64,000 nucleotides of DNA, taken from assembly GCF_035917275.1 (NCBI RefSeq), contig NZ_CP108508.1:4960001-5024000 (forward strand), in the 5' to 3' direction. Source of the DNA: Streptomyces sp. NBC_01237. Its GTDB lineage: Bacteria > Actinomycetota > Actinomycetes > Streptomycetales > Streptomycetaceae. The notes beneath the pieces are model-generated. The model was not told where the DNA came from. It did not search any database and saw only the letters and a list, made by a program, of their open reading frames with translations. Of the stretch, positions 8,375 through 17,295 are shown piece after piece (within the stretch, counting starts at the first letter, position 1; each line of letters opens with the position of its first letter). The translations under genes were made by a program, and so were the position numbers.

Positions 8375-9139
8375 ATGTCACCGATGTCACCGCTGCCTGA
8401 TGAATCGCGTCCGCACCGCACCGCCGCGGTGATTCCCGCGGCCGGCCGGGGCGTGCGGCTCGGCCCGGGGGCGCCCAAGGCGCTCCGCGCGCTCAGCGGT
8501 ACACCCATGCTGATCCACGCGGTCAGGGCGATGGCCGCCTCCCGCGCCGTCTCCCTGGTCGTCGTCGTCGCGCCGCCCGACGGTGCGCCCGAGGTCAAGA
8601 ACCTGCTCGACGAACACGCCCTGCCCGAGCGCACCGACTACCTGGTGGTGCCGGGCGGCGACACCCGGCAGCAGTCCGTGGGGCTCGGCCTCGCCGCGCT
8701 GCCCGAGGACATCTCCGTCGTCCTGGTCCATGACGCGGCCCGGCCGCTGGTCCCGGTCGACACGGTCGACGCGGTCGTCGAGGCCGTACGCGACGGGGCG
8801 CCCGCCGTCGTCCCCGCGCTGCCGCTCGCCGACACCGTGAAGGAGGTCGAGCCCGGAGCGCCGGGGGAGCCGGAGCCGGTGCTCTCGACCCCCGTGCGCG
8901 CCAGGCTGCGCGCCGTGCAGACGCCGCAGGGCTTCGACCGGGACACGCTGGTGCGGGCGCACGCGACGGTCGCCGTCGACGGCGAGGGCGCGACCGACGA
9001 CGCGGGCATGGTGGAACAGCTCGGGGCGCCGGTCGTCGTCGTCCCCGGGCACGAAGAGGCGTTCAAGGTGACCCGGCCGCTCGATCTGCTGCTGGCCGAG
9101 GCGGTACTCGCACGCCGGAGGGCGAACGATGGCTTCTGA
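8375..9139 (+). CDS. ispD: 2-C-methyl-D-erythritol 4-phosphate cytidylyltransferase
   Basis: IspD couples CTP to methylerythritol 4-phosphate in the third step of the MEP isoprenoid pathway. The 254-residue product has the nucleotide-binding loop [21 protein letters not shown] near the N-terminus, the [11 protein letters not shown] motif typical of IspD, and [11 protein letters not shown]. Its C-terminal part reads [18 protein letters not shown]...[18 protein letters not shown]...[14 protein letters not shown]. The ATG at 8375 has GGAG 8 nt upstream; a second in-frame ATG at 8384 is possible. It overlaps ispF by 11 nt, so the two steps are co-translated. Confidence 0.95.
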   Translation: MSPMSPLPDESRPHRTAAVIPAAGRGVRLGPGAPKALRALSGTPMLIHAVRAMAASRAVSLVVVVAPPDGAPEVKNLLDEHALPERTDYLVVPGGDTRQQSVGLGLAALPEDISVVLVHDAARPLVPVDTVDAVVEAVRDGAPAVVPALPLADTVKEVEPGAPGEPEPVLSTPVRARLRAVQTPQGFDRDTLVRAHATVAVDGEGATDDAGMVEQLGAPVVVVPGHEEAFKVTRPLDLLLAEAVLARRRANDGF

Positions 9140-9644
9140 GAACCCCGCGGGTGCGCCCGCGGCCCCCGTGATCCCGCGCGTCGGGATCGGGACCGACATC
9201 CACGCCTTCGAAGAGGGCCGCGAGCTGTGGTGCGCGGGCCTGAAGTGGGAGGGCGAGGGCCCCGGCCTCGCCGGGCACTCCGACGCCGATGTCGTCGCGC
9301 ACGCCGCCTGCAACGCGCTCTTCTCGGCCGCCGGCCTGGGTGACCTCGGGCAGCACTTCGGCACCGGGCGCCCCGAGTGGTCCGGCGCCTCCGGTGTCAC
9401 GCTGCTCACCGAGGCGGCCCGGATCGTCCGGTCCGAGGGCTTCGAGATCGGCAATGTGGCCGTCCAGGTCGTCGGCGTGCGGCCGAAGATCGGCAAGCGG
9501 CGCGACGAGGCGCAGAAGGTGCTGTCCGCCGCCGCGGGCGCCCCCGTCTCGCTCTCCGCCGCGACCTCCGACGGGCTCGGGTTCACCGGGCGCGGCGAAG
9601 GCATCGCCGGGATCGCCACCGCGCTGGTCTACCGGGTGGGATGA
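9129..9644 (+). CDS. ispF: 2-C-methyl-D-erythritol 2,4-cyclodiphosphate synthase
   Basis: IspF cyclises the CDP-methylerythritol phosphate intermediate, releasing CMP, as a metal-dependent trimer. The 171-residue product shows the Zn site motif [12 protein letters not shown] (Asp-x-His), the [31 protein letters not shown] core with the second metal His, and the CDP-binding C-terminus ([21 protein letters not shown]). Length and motif order are normal. The start overlaps the end of ispD. In the S. coelicolor order I remember, cysS comes next; here about 6 kb of other genes intervene. Confidence 0.95.
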   Translation: MASENPAGAPAAPVIPRVGIGTDIHAFEEGRELWCAGLKWEGEGPGLAGHSDADVVAHAACNALFSAAGLGDLGQHFGTGRPEWSGASGVTLLTEAARIVRSEGFEIGNVAVQVVGVRPKIGKRRDEAQKVLSAAAGAPVSLSAATSDGLGFTGRGEGIAGIATALVYRVG

Positions 9645-9823
9645 CCCGTCCGCCCGGCCGGGGCCCGTTCGCGCGCCGTTCGCCACCCGCCTGACCTGCC
9701 GGTCCTCCCGGGCCCGCCCCTTGTTGCACATCGCTTGCACGTACGCTGGTACGGCAAGCGATGTGCAAGACACGTGATGTGTACGGCGGTCGATGTGCCG
9801 TACGAGGTGAGAGCGAGGGCCCG

Positions 9824-10438
9824 GTGGTGAGCACGACCACGGTGACGGTTGGTACGCCGACGACCGACGTGGACGGCTACGTCCTGCGGACCGCCACCGC
9901 GGAGGATCTCGACGGGGCCAGGGCCGTGATGCTCGACACCGTCTACGGAGACCTCAAGTCCGGTTACGTACCCCGCTGGCACGGCGACATCATCGACCCC
10001 GGTGCCGCCTATCTGCGCCCCGACCGCTGCACCCTGCTGGTCGTCGAGCGCGACGGCGAGATCGTCGCCACCGGTGCCGTACGCGACCGGGGGCCGCAGG
10101 CGCCGCCCAACCCGCAGTGGGTCGCGGACCGTTTCCCGTCCGGTTCCACCGCCCAGCTCTGCCGGATCTATGTGCGCCCCGGGCACCGCAGGCACGGGCT
10201 GGCCCGGCTGCTGGTGCGCGAGCTGGGGCTGTTCGCGGCGCGGGCGGGCGGCTACACCTCGCTCTACCTGCACACCGATCCGGCCGTGTCCGGTGCCGAG
10301 CCGTTCTGGCGCTCGCTCGCCCACGAGGTGTGCGACGAACGCGAGCTGCCGGGCGGCGGCCAGGGCATCATCCACTTCGAACTGCCGATGCCCGTGCCCT
10401 CCGCGGCATCCTCCGGAGACATCGCCCCCACCCGTTAG
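9824..10438 (+). CDS. GNAT-family N-acetyltransferase
   Basis: A 204-residue acetyltransferase fold. The acceptor-side strands (GYVLRTATAEDLDGARAVMLDTVYGDLKSGY) come first, then the acetyl-CoA loop RIYVRPGHRRHGLARLLVRELG at about 125-146, matching the R/Q-x-x-G-x-G/A pattern, and a final FWRSLAHEV segment. The start is GTG at 9824 or 9827, preceded by GAGAGCGAGG. It ends 2 nt before a Zur-like operator, so it is upstream of and probably not co-regulated with the transporter genes. Its substrate is not evident; small-molecule or amino-acid acetylation is the general possibility. Confidence 0.8.
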   Translation: MVSTTTVTVGTPTTDVDGYVLRTATAEDLDGARAVMLDTVYGDLKSGYVPRWHGDIIDPGAAYLRPDRCTLLVVERDGEIVATGAVRDRGPQAPPNPQWVADRFPSGSTAQLCRIYVRPGHRRHGLARLLVRELGLFAARAGGYTSLYLHTDPAVSGAEPFWRSLAHEVCDERELPGGGQGIIHFELPMPVPSAASSGDIAPTR

Positions 10439-10439
10439 A

Positions 10440-10454
10440 TGACAATCGTTTTCA
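10440..10454 (+). promoter_or_regulatory. Zur-like zinc-repressor operator
   Basis: TGACAATCGTTTTCA is an interrupted palindrome centred on 10447. It closely follows the Streptomyces Zur box pattern (TGAAAATGATTTTCA type). Extended by one base each side, the half sites ATGACAAT and ATGAAAAC agree at 6 of 8 positions. It lies 15 bp upstream of the ATG of the solute-binding protein gene, within its core promoter. The AT-rich sequence stands out in a GC-rich neighbourhood. Zur repression under zinc sufficiency is inferred. Confidence 0.72.
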
Positions 10455-10469
10455 TGTAAGGTCGCTGCC

Positions 10470-11996
10470 ATGCCCACGCCCCGACTCCGTCGCTCCAGGC
10501 TGCCGCTGGCCCTGTCCGCGGCCGCCCTGCTGGTCCCGCTCGCCACCGCCTGCTCCGGCGGTTCTCCGGACGGCTCCGGTGCGTCGGGGGGCGGGCAGCG
10601 GCTCCGGGTCGTCATGGCCTTCCCGCCCGCCCAGGCCATGTCGCCGTACGGGGACGACGCCGTCACCCTCAGCCGGCTCGCCGTCATCGAGGGCCTCACC
10701 ACCCTGGACAGGAACGGCGGGGCGAAGCCCGCCCTCGCCGCGTCCTGGAAGCGGGACAGCGACAACGCGTGGACGTTCACGCTCCGCGACGCCGAATTCC
10801 AGGACGGCACCGCGGTCGACCCCGCCGCCGTGGTGCGGTCCCTGAACGCCGCCCAGGCCGCGTCCCCCAAGCCCCGCGTCCTCAGCGACACCCGGCTCAC
10901 CGCCTCGGCACCGGACGCGCACACCGTACGGATCACGACGGCGGCCCCCGATCCGCTGCTGCCCCAGCGGCTGGCCAACCCGTCCCTGACGATCCTGTCG
11001 GCGGGTGCCTACAAGGGCGGCAAGGTCGACCCCGCCGGGCACGCCACCGGCCCGTTCACCCTGGCCGAGGTCAACGGCGCGGTCAGCGCCACGCTGAAGC
11101 GCAACGACACCTACTGGGGTCACCGGGCGAAGGCCCCCGGCGTCGACGTGACGTTCGTCGCCGACGGCACCGCCCGCGCCAACGCGCTGCGTACGAAGGC
11201 GGTGGACGTGGCCGAGTACGTACCGATCTCGCAGGCCTCGCTCCTCGGCGAAGCCCTCGTCCACGAATTCCCCTCCGCCCGTACCAACGGCCTCTCCCTC
11301 AACACCGCACGCGGTGTCTTCGCCGACCCGGCGATGCGCGCCGCCGCCCGCGAGGCCATCGATTCGAAGGCCCTGGTCAAGGGCGTCTACGAGGGCCGCG
11401 CCGACACCGCGCGGGGGCTCCTGGGCCCCGGCGTCCCGTGGGCCGCCGCCGACCGCACCGCGCCCATCGGCCGGGCGAAGGCCGCCACCCCGGCCGAGGT
11501 CGCGAAGACCGGGCAGATCGTCCTCGCCACGTACACCAACCGGCCCGAACTCCCCGAGGTCGCCACCATCGTCCAGCAGCAGCTGGAGAAGCGCGGCTTC
11601 ACCGTCAAGCAGGTCGTCCGCGACTACGCGCAGATGGAGGCCGACGCGCTCGGCGGGAAGTACGACGCGTTCATCCAGGCCCGCAACACCCTGCTCGACA
11701 CCGCCGACCCGGTCTCGTACCTCGCCTCCGACTTCACCTGCGACGGCAGCTTCAACATCTCCCAGCTCTGCGACAAGCGCGTCGACGCCGACGTGGACAA
11801 GGCCGCCTCCCTCGCGGACACCGACGCCCGCCACCGGGCCGAGATGACCGCCGAGGCCCGCATCCTCGGCGTCGACGCCCTCGTACCGCTCGTCCACGAA
11901 CGCTTCGTCCAGGGGTACGACGACGGCCGCGTCGAAGGCGTCGCGCTGGACCCGATGGAACGCACCCTCATCACCGCCGACACCCGCGTCGGGTGA
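10470..11996 (+). CDS. Family-5 ABC substrate-binding lipoprotein
   Basis: A 508-residue extracytoplasmic solute-binding protein of the peptide/nickel/opine class (SBP_bac_5). The signal peptide ends in a lipobox (LATACSGG, acylated Cys at about 28). The mature part shows class features: EGLTTLDRNGGAKPALAASWKRDSDNAWTFTLRDAEFQDGTAVDPAAVVRSLN, the ATGPFTLAEVNG turn, and a C-terminal lobe with AREAIDSKALVKGVYEGRA. Members bind peptides, heme, Ni-chelates or opine metallophores such as staphylopine. A Zur-type box covers its promoter, so a zinc-related ligand is the best inference. It is followed 4 nt later by the permease gene. Confidence 0.88.
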   Translation: MPTPRLRRSRLPLALSAAALLVPLATACSGGSPDGSGASGGGQRLRVVMAFPPAQAMSPYGDDAVTLSRLAVIEGLTTLDRNGGAKPALAASWKRDSDNAWTFTLRDAEFQDGTAVDPAAVVRSLNAAQAASPKPRVLSDTRLTASAPDAHTVRITTAAPDPLLPQRLANPSLTILSAGAYKGGKVDPAGHATGPFTLAEVNGAVSATLKRNDTYWGHRAKAPGVDVTFVADGTARANALRTKAVDVAEYVPISQASLLGEALVHEFPSARTNGLSLNTARGVFADPAMRAAAREAIDSKALVKGVYEGRADTARGLLGPGVPWAAADRTAPIGRAKAATPAEVAKTGQIVLATYTNRPELPEVATIVQQQLEKRGFTVKQVVRDYAQMEADALGGKYDAFIQARNTLLDTADPVSYLASDFTCDGSFNISQLCDKRVDADVDKAASLADTDARHRAEMTAEARILGVDALVPLVHERFVQGYDDGRVEGVALDPMERTLITADTRVG

Positions 11997-12000
11997 CCGC

Positions 12001-13722
12001 GTGAGGTACCTCGCGGGGCGGCTGGGCACCCTCCTGGCCGTCGTCGCCGTCATCGGGCTGCTGCCCCGGCTGACCCGCACCGACCCGGCGCTGACGATCC
12101 TGCACGCCCGGTACGCCGACCGGCCGCCCACCCCCGAGACCCTCGACGCGATCCGCGCCGAGACCGGGCTCGACGGCGGGCCCCTACGGGTACTCGGCGG
12201 CTGGTTCGGCGGGCTGCTCCGCGGCGACCTCGGCGAGTCCTGGGTCTCCGGACAGCCCGTCGCCCCCGACCTGACCTCCGCGCTCGGCGTCTCCCTCACC
12301 CTGATGGGCGTCTCGCTCGCCGTCGCCGTGCTCCTCGCCCTCGCCCTCAGCGCCGGCACCCTGCGGCGCGGGGCGGCCCGCCGGATCGACCGGGAACGTG
12401 CCGGGGTCGGCGCCGCCGTGCTCGCGGCGCTGCCGGAGTTCCTCATCGCCGCCGTCCTGGCCACCGTCGTCGCCGTGCAGCTCGGCTGGCTCCCGGCGCT
12501 CGGCTGGGGCGCCCCGGACCAGGTGATCCTGCCCGCGCTCGCCATGGGCGTCCCGGCGGGCGCGCTCCTGGGACGGCTGCTGGACGACGCGCTGCCCGCC
12601 GCGTTCGCCGAACCGTGGGCCCGTGCCGCGACCGCGGGCGGCCTGCCCGGACGCCGCATCGCCCGTCACGCCCTGCGCCGTACGCTGCCGGGTCTGCTGC
12701 CCCAGGTCGGCCTGGTCGTCGTCGGGCTCACCGGCGGCGCCGTCGCGGTGGAGACGCTGTACGCCATTCCGGGGCTCGGCGGTACGGCGCTGGGGGCCGC
12801 CCTCGCGCAGGACCTGCCGGTCCTCCAGGCGTGCGTCCTGACCCTCCTCCTGCTGGGCGTCGCGGCCGGACTGGCCGCCCGCCTCGCCTCCCGCGCCCTG
12901 CTCGGCCGGGCCCTGGCCGACGGCGCCCTGCCCGCGCTGGTCCGCCCGCCGCTGCCCACGAGCCGCCTGATCACCTCGGCCGCCGTGCTGCTGGCCGTGC
13001 TCTTCGTCGCCGTGACCGTCGCGGGCCTGCTGCGCGACCCCCTCCACGTCGACGCCGCGGCCCGCCTCGCCGCCCCGTCCGCCGCGCACCCCCTGGGCAC
13101 CGACTCCCTCGGCCGGGACGTCCTCGCCCGCCTCGGTCACGGCGCGGCCCGCACGGTCCTCACCGCCCTCGCCGTCGGCGCCGTCACCCTGCTGCTGGGC
13201 CTGGTCATCGGAGCCCTGCGCGCCGGAGCGCTCACCGAGACCGCCAACGCCCTGCCCGCCGTCCTCGCCGGACTCGTCGTCGCGGGCATCGCGGGCCCCG
13301 GCCCCTGGGGCGCCGCCGCAGCCGTCGCCGCCGTCGCCTGGGCCCCGCTCGCCGCCCACACCGCGGCCCTGTACGCCCAGGAACGCGCGGCCCCGCACGT
13401 CTCCGTGGCCGTCGCCCTCGGGGCCGGCCGATGGCACCGGCTGCGCCGCCATGTGCTGCCCGGCGTGCTGCCCCCGGTCGTCCGGCACGCGGTCCTTCGC
13501 GTACCGGCCGTCGCGCTGGCCCTCGCCTCCCTCGGCTTCCTCGGCCTCGGCACCCAGGCACCGGCACCGGAGTGGGGACGGATGCTGTCCGAGAACATGC
13601 CGTACGCGGAACGGGCCCCCTGGTCCGTCCTCGCCCCCGCCGCCGCCCTCGCCCTCCTCGGCGCCCTCGCGGTACTGACCTCGGCGGCGGTACGGGGCCG
13701 GACCCCGGCGGTCCCGAAGTGA
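12001..13722 (+). CDS. Fused DppB-DppC type ABC transporter permease
   Basis: A 573-residue membrane protein in which the two permease subunits usually encoded separately are joined. The first half (about 1-310) has the DppB/OppB layout with the EAA-like loop AFAEPWARAATAGGLPGRRIARHALRRTLPGLLPQ. The second half (about 320-573) has the DppC/OppC layout: HPLGTDSLGRDVLARLGHGARTVL-type entry, VSVAVALGAGRWHRLRRHVLPGVLPPVVRHAV coupling loop and the closing SENMPYAERAPWSVLAPAAAL. GTG start at 12001 immediately after the binding-protein stop; GTGA overlap with the next gene. No ATPase gene is present in this operon, which is unusual for this class. Confidence 0.87.
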   Translation: MRYLAGRLGTLLAVVAVIGLLPRLTRTDPALTILHARYADRPPTPETLDAIRAETGLDGGPLRVLGGWFGGLLRGDLGESWVSGQPVAPDLTSALGVSLTLMGVSLAVAVLLALALSAGTLRRGAARRIDRERAGVGAAVLAALPEFLIAAVLATVVAVQLGWLPALGWGAPDQVILPALAMGVPAGALLGRLLDDALPAAFAEPWARAATAGGLPGRRIARHALRRTLPGLLPQVGLVVVGLTGGAVAVETLYAIPGLGGTALGAALAQDLPVLQACVLTLLLLGVAAGLAARLASRALLGRALADGALPALVRPPLPTSRLITSAAVLLAVLFVAVTVAGLLRDPLHVDAAARLAAPSAAHPLGTDSLGRDVLARLGHGAARTVLTALAVGAVTLLLGLVIGALRAGALTETANALPAVLAGLVVAGIAGPGPWGAAAAVAAVAWAPLAAHTAALYAQERAAPHVSVAVALGAGRWHRLRRHVLPGVLPPVVRHAVLRVPAVALALASLGFLGLGTQAPAPEWGRMLSENMPYAERAPWSVLAPAAALALLGALAVLTSAAVRGRTPAVPK

Positions 13723-15095
13723 CGGAGCAGCGGGGACGCATCCGCGGGCCCGTTCCCCGAGGACGCACCCGCGGGTCCGCCGGAAGCCCCGCGGGCCCGG
13801 CGACCGAGGACGACGCCCCCGCCGGGTTCCTCCCCTCCACCCAGGGAGCAGCCCCCGCCGCCCCCGCCCCCGCCTCGAAGGCAGCTACCGCCCCCGCCCG
13901 GCACACGCCCTACCTCCGGCTGCTCACCGGCACCCAGTTCGCCTTCAACATCGGCTTCTACGCCGTCCTGCCCTACCTCGCCACCCACCTGGGCAGCGGT
14001 CTCGGCATGGCCGGCTGGCTCGTCGGGCTCGTCCTCGGCCTGCGTACTTTCAGCCAGCAGGGCCTCTTCGTCGTCGGCGGGGCGCTCACCGACCGCTACG
14101 GCCCCCGGCCCGTGGTCCTGGCCGGCTGCGTCCTGCGCATCGCCGGGTTCGGCTGGCTCGCGTTCGCCGGTTCCACCGCGACCGTGATCGCCGCCGTCCT
14201 CCTCATCGGCTTCGCCGCCGCGCTCTTCTCGCCCGCCGTCGAGTCGGAGACCGCCCGCGAGGCGGTCCGGCACGAGGCGGCCACCGGCATCCCGCGCGCC
14301 CGGGTACTGGCCGTGTTCTCCGCCGCCGGACAGGCCGGAGCCTTCCTCGGGCCCCTCCTCGGCTCGCTGCTCCTGCTGCTCGGCGGCGGCTTCCGGGCCG
14401 CCTGCCTGGCCGGGGCGCTCGTCTTCGTCGCCGTACTCGCCGGACACGCCCGCCTCATGCCACGCCGGGCTCCCGCCGGCCGGACGGCCGAACCCCGCCC
14501 GGCCCGGGGAGCGGTCCTCACCCACCGGCCGTTCCTCGTCCTGTGCCTGGCGTACAGCAGCTACCTCGTCGCGTACAACCAGCTCTACCTCTCGCTGCCC
14601 GCCGAGGTGGAACGCGCCACCGGCTCACAGGCGGCCCTCGGCTGGCTCTTCGCGCTCTCCTCGCTCCTCGTCGTCGGCGCGCAGCTGCCGCTGACCCGCT
14701 GGTCCGCGCACCGGATCGCCCCGCGTACCGCGCTCGTCGCCGGGTTGGTGACCGTCGCCGCGGGATTCGCCGCCGTGCCGCTGACGCCGGGCGGGCCCGC
14801 CGGACTGCTGCCCGGTGCCGTACTGGTCGTCCTGCTCACCCTGGGCCAGATGCTGCTGGTGCCCGCCGCCCGCGGGCTGGTCCCCGACCTCGTCGACGAC
14901 CGGCAGCTCGGGTTCGCCACCGGGGCGCTGTCCTCCGTCTCCGGGCTCGCGGTCCTCGGCGGCAGCGCGGCCACGGGCGCGCTCCTGGGCGCCCCCGGCC
15001 CCGTCCTGTGGACGGTCCTCGCCGCCGTCCCGCTGACCGGTGCCGTACTGGCATTCACCCTTCCGGCGGGCCGGATCGGGAAGCAGCGGGGCTGA
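13719..15095 (+). CDS. MFS transporter in the Zur-linked operon
   Basis: A 458-residue 12-helix major facilitator protein with an extra ~65-residue Pro/Ala-rich cytoplasmic N-terminus. The first helix begins near YLRLLTGTQFAFNIGFYAVLPYLATHLG. The motif A loop is GALTDRYGPRPVVLAG. The start is the GTG at 13719, whose last two bases begin the permease stop codon (GTGA), so translation is coupled. In staphylopine-type systems an MFS protein exports the metallophore that the family-5 ABC importer brings back; the pairing here is compatible with that, but no metallophore synthase is visible. It could equally be a general exporter. Confidence 0.83.
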   Translation: MTEQRGRIRGPVPRGRTRGSAGSPAGPATEDDAPAGFLPSTQGAAPAAPAPASKAATAPARHTPYLRLLTGTQFAFNIGFYAVLPYLATHLGSGLGMAGWLVGLVLGLRTFSQQGLFVVGGALTDRYGPRPVVLAGCVLRIAGFGWLAFAGSTATVIAAVLLIGFAAALFSPAVESETAREAVRHEAATGIPRARVLAVFSAAGQAGAFLGPLLGSLLLLLGGGFRAACLAGALVFVAVLAGHARLMPRRAPAGRTAEPRPARGAVLTHRPFLVLCLAYSSYLVAYNQLYLSLPAEVERATGSQAALGWLFALSSLLVVGAQLPLTRWSAHRIAPRTALVAGLVTVAAGFAAVPLTPGGPAGLLPGAVLVVLLTLGQMLLVPAARGLVPDLVDDRQLGFATGALSSVSGLAVLGGSAATGALLGAPGPVLWTVLAAVPLTGAVLAFTLPAGRIGKQRG

Positions 15096-15156
15096 CGCGT
15101 GGTTGGCGGGTAGGAGCGAATCCGACAGCCCGCCGGTACACAGGAGGACGTACGTC

Positions 15157-15561
15157 ATGACCGCCGCACTCTCCGAGAACCTCAAGAACGTGCTCGACAC
15201 GCCCGTGTTCGTCACCATCGCCACGATCCAGCCCGACGGCAGCCCGCAGGTTTCTCCCGTCTGGGTGAAGCGGGACGGCGACGACGTACTGATCTCGACC
15301 ACCGTGGACCGCCGCAAGGAGCAGAACCTGCGCCGCGACCCGCGCGTCACCGTGGTCGTGCAGCCCGCCGACAACCCGTACGCGTACGCGGAGATCCGCG
15401 GCACCGCGACCCTGACCACCGAGGGCGGCCAGGAACTGATCGACGAGCTGGCGTTGAAGTACAGCGGCAAGAAGTACGCGGAGTTCAACCCGAGCTCGGC
15501 AGACGACGCCGCCCGCGTGGTCGTGCGGATCACCCCGCGCAAGGTCGTCGGGCGCCTCTGA
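15157..15561 (+). CDS. PPOX-class F420-dependent oxidoreductase family protein
   Basis: A 134-residue split-barrel flavin-fold protein. Sequence landmarks are FVTIATIQPDGSPQVSPVWVKRDGDDVLISTT, then KEQNLRRDPRVTVVV and the YAEIRGTATLT strand, the pattern of actinobacterial PPOX-family proteins that mostly bind F420 or FMN. The ATG at 15157 has a perfect AGGAGG 9 nt upstream. It has its own RBS 61 bp after the MFS gene, so it may be the last gene of that operon or independent. Substrate unknown. Confidence 0.85.
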   Translation: MTAALSENLKNVLDTPVFVTIATIQPDGSPQVSPVWVKRDGDDVLISTTVDRRKEQNLRRDPRVTVVVQPADNPYAYAEIRGTATLTTEGGQELIDELALKYSGKKYAEFNPSSADDAARVVVRITPRKVVGRL

Positions 15562-15731
15562 GACCGGGGGCCGACGGCCTCCGGGACCCCGGTCCGGCGG
15601 CTCGGAGCCCCGCTCGGGCCGGCTCCGGGACCCGGCCCGAGGGCTCGGGGGCACCGGTCCCACGGCCTCCGCGGCACCGGCCCCCTACCTCGCGCGAGCC
15701 GGAACGGCACATCCCAATATCAGAAAGTTGT

Positions 15732-15758
15732 CCCCGCGATCCCCAAGGGGTCGCGGGG
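15732..15758. terminator. Strong hairpin between the PPOX gene and cysS
   Basis: CCCCGCGA(T)CCCC pairs with GGGGTCGCGGGG across a two-base loop, with one bulged T. It lies about 30 bp before the cysS GTG. It may end the upstream transcript or structure the cysS leader. I see no T-box or riboswitch consensus. Confidence 0.6.
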
Positions 15759-15787
15759 CACTGGTGTCGGCCTACTACCCTTGAGGC

Positions 15788-17188
15788 GTGACTATTCGCC
15801 TGTATGACACCAGCGCCCGGCAGATCCGTGACTTCGTCCCGCTCACAGCGGGCTGTGTCTCGATCTACCTCTGTGGCGCCACTGTCCAGGCCGCCCCGCA
15901 CATCGGGCACATCCGGTCCGGTCTGAACTTCGACATCATGCGCCGCTGGTTCGCCTACCGCGGCTACGACGTCACGTTCATCCGGAACGTCACCGACATC
16001 GACGACAAGATCATCAACAAGTCGGCCGAGCAGGGCCGCCCCTGGTGGTCGATCGGCTACGAGAACGAGCGCGCGTTCAACGACGGCTACGACGCGCTCG
16101 GCTGCCTGCCGCCCACCTACGAACCGCGCGCCACCGGCCACATCACCGAAATGGTCGAGATGATGCGCGGCCTCATCGAGCGTGGCCACGCCTACGCGGC
16201 GGACGGCAACGTCTACTTCGACGTGCGGTCCTTCCCCGGCTATCTGGAGCTGTCCAACCAGGAGCTGGACGACCTGCGCCAGCCCACCGGCGACGGTGAG
16301 ACCGGCAAGCGCGACCAGCGCGACTTCGCCATGTGGAAGGCCGTCAAGCCGGGCGAGCCCAGCTGGCCGACCCCGTGGGGCCGCGGCCGTCCCGGCTGGC
16401 ACCTGGAGTGCTCCGCCATGGCGCACAAGTACCTGGGCACCGCCTTCGACATCCACGGCGGCGGCATCGACCTGATCTTCCCGCACCACGAGAACGAGAT
16501 CGCCCAGGCCAAGGCCTTCGGCGACGAGTTCGCGAAGTACTGGGTGCACAACGGCTGGGTCACCATGTCCGGCGAGAAGATGTCGAAGTCGCTCGGCAAC
16601 TCCGTGCTGGTCAGCGAGATGGTCAAGGCATGGCGCCCCATCGTGCTGCGCTACTACCTCGGCACCCCGCACTACCGGTCGATGATCGAGTACAGCGAGG
16701 AGGCACTGCGCGAGGCGGAGTCCGCGTTCGCGCGGATCGAGGGCTTCGTGCAGCGCGTCACCGAGAAGGCGGGGGAGACCGTACCCGCCGCCGCCGAGGT
16801 GCCGCCCGCCTTCGCCGAGGCGATGGACGACGACCTGGGCGTTCCGCAGGCCCTCGCGATCGTCCACACCACGGTCCGGCAGGGCAATTCCGCCCTCGCC
16901 GCCGACGACAAGGAAGCCGCCGTCGCCCGCCTGGCCGAGGTCCGGGCCATGCTCGGCGTCCTCGGCCTCGACCCGCTCGACCCGCACTGGGCGGGCGAGA
17001 CCGACCGCGGCGAGGACCTGCACGGTGTCGTCGACACGCTCGTACGCCTCGTCCTCGACCAGCGCCAGTCGGCGCGCGCCCGCAAGGACTGGGCCGCCGC
17101 CGACGCCATCCGCGACCAGCTCAACCAGTCCGGCCTCGTCATCGAGGACAGCCCCAGCGGCCCCCGATGGACGCTCGGACCGCGCTGA
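15788..17188 (+). CDS. cysS: Cysteinyl-tRNA synthetase
   Basis: A 466-residue class I aminoacyl-tRNA synthetase. The Zn ligand Cys is at 29 (YLCGATVQ), HIGH at 38-41, and the specificity segment FDIHGGGIDLIFPHHENEIAQ holds further Zn ligands. MSGEKMSKSLGN carries the KMSKS loop. The C-terminal DALR-like helical part precedes KDWAAADAIRDQLNQSGLVIEDSPSGPRW. MshC, the mycothiol ligase relative, is shorter and differs in the KMSKS region, so CysS is the firm call. GTG start at 15788; a terminator-like hairpin follows at 17224. Confidence 0.97.
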   Translation: MTIRLYDTSARQIRDFVPLTAGCVSIYLCGATVQAAPHIGHIRSGLNFDIMRRWFAYRGYDVTFIRNVTDIDDKIINKSAEQGRPWWSIGYENERAFNDGYDALGCLPPTYEPRATGHITEMVEMMRGLIERGHAYAADGNVYFDVRSFPGYLELSNQELDDLRQPTGDGETGKRDQRDFAMWKAVKPGEPSWPTPWGRGRPGWHLECSAMAHKYLGTAFDIHGGGIDLIFPHHENEIAQAKAFGDEFAKYWVHNGWVTMSGEKMSKSLGNSVLVSEMVKAWRPIVLRYYLGTPHYRSMIEYSEEALREAESAFARIEGFVQRVTEKAGETVPAAAEVPPAFAEAMDDDLGVPQALAIVHTTVRQGNSALAADDKEAAVARLAEVRAMLGVLGLDPLDPHWAGETDRGEDLHGVVDTLVRLVLDQRQSARARKDWAAADAIRDQLNQSGLVIEDSPSGPRWTLGPR

Positions 17189-17223
17189 ACACCACCTCTT
17201 GGCACCGGCCTGACCGGCGCAAA

Positions 17224-17251
17224 TGTGCCGCCCGGCCGTCCGGGCGGCACA
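17224..17251 (+). terminator. Hairpin between cysS and rlmB
   Basis: A 12-bp perfect stem (TGTGCCGCCCGG and complement) with a 4-nt loop (CCGT) lies about 35 bp after the cysS stop. An AC-TTTC stretch follows. It is probably the cysS terminator or an attenuator ahead of rlmB. Confidence 0.75.
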
Positions 17252-17295
17252 CTTTCATTACGTACGTACTTCTGAAGCAACGAAACAGGTAGGTC

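Noticed and set aside
12615..13718. Open frame upstream of the MFS start that might have been the missing ABC ATPase
   Set aside because: It lies out of frame over the permease gene, is Arg/Pro-rich and has no Walker motifs.
15732..15758. T-box or cysteine riboswitch in the cysS leader
   Set aside because: Only a simple hairpin is visible; no T-box sequence or specifier loop could be found.
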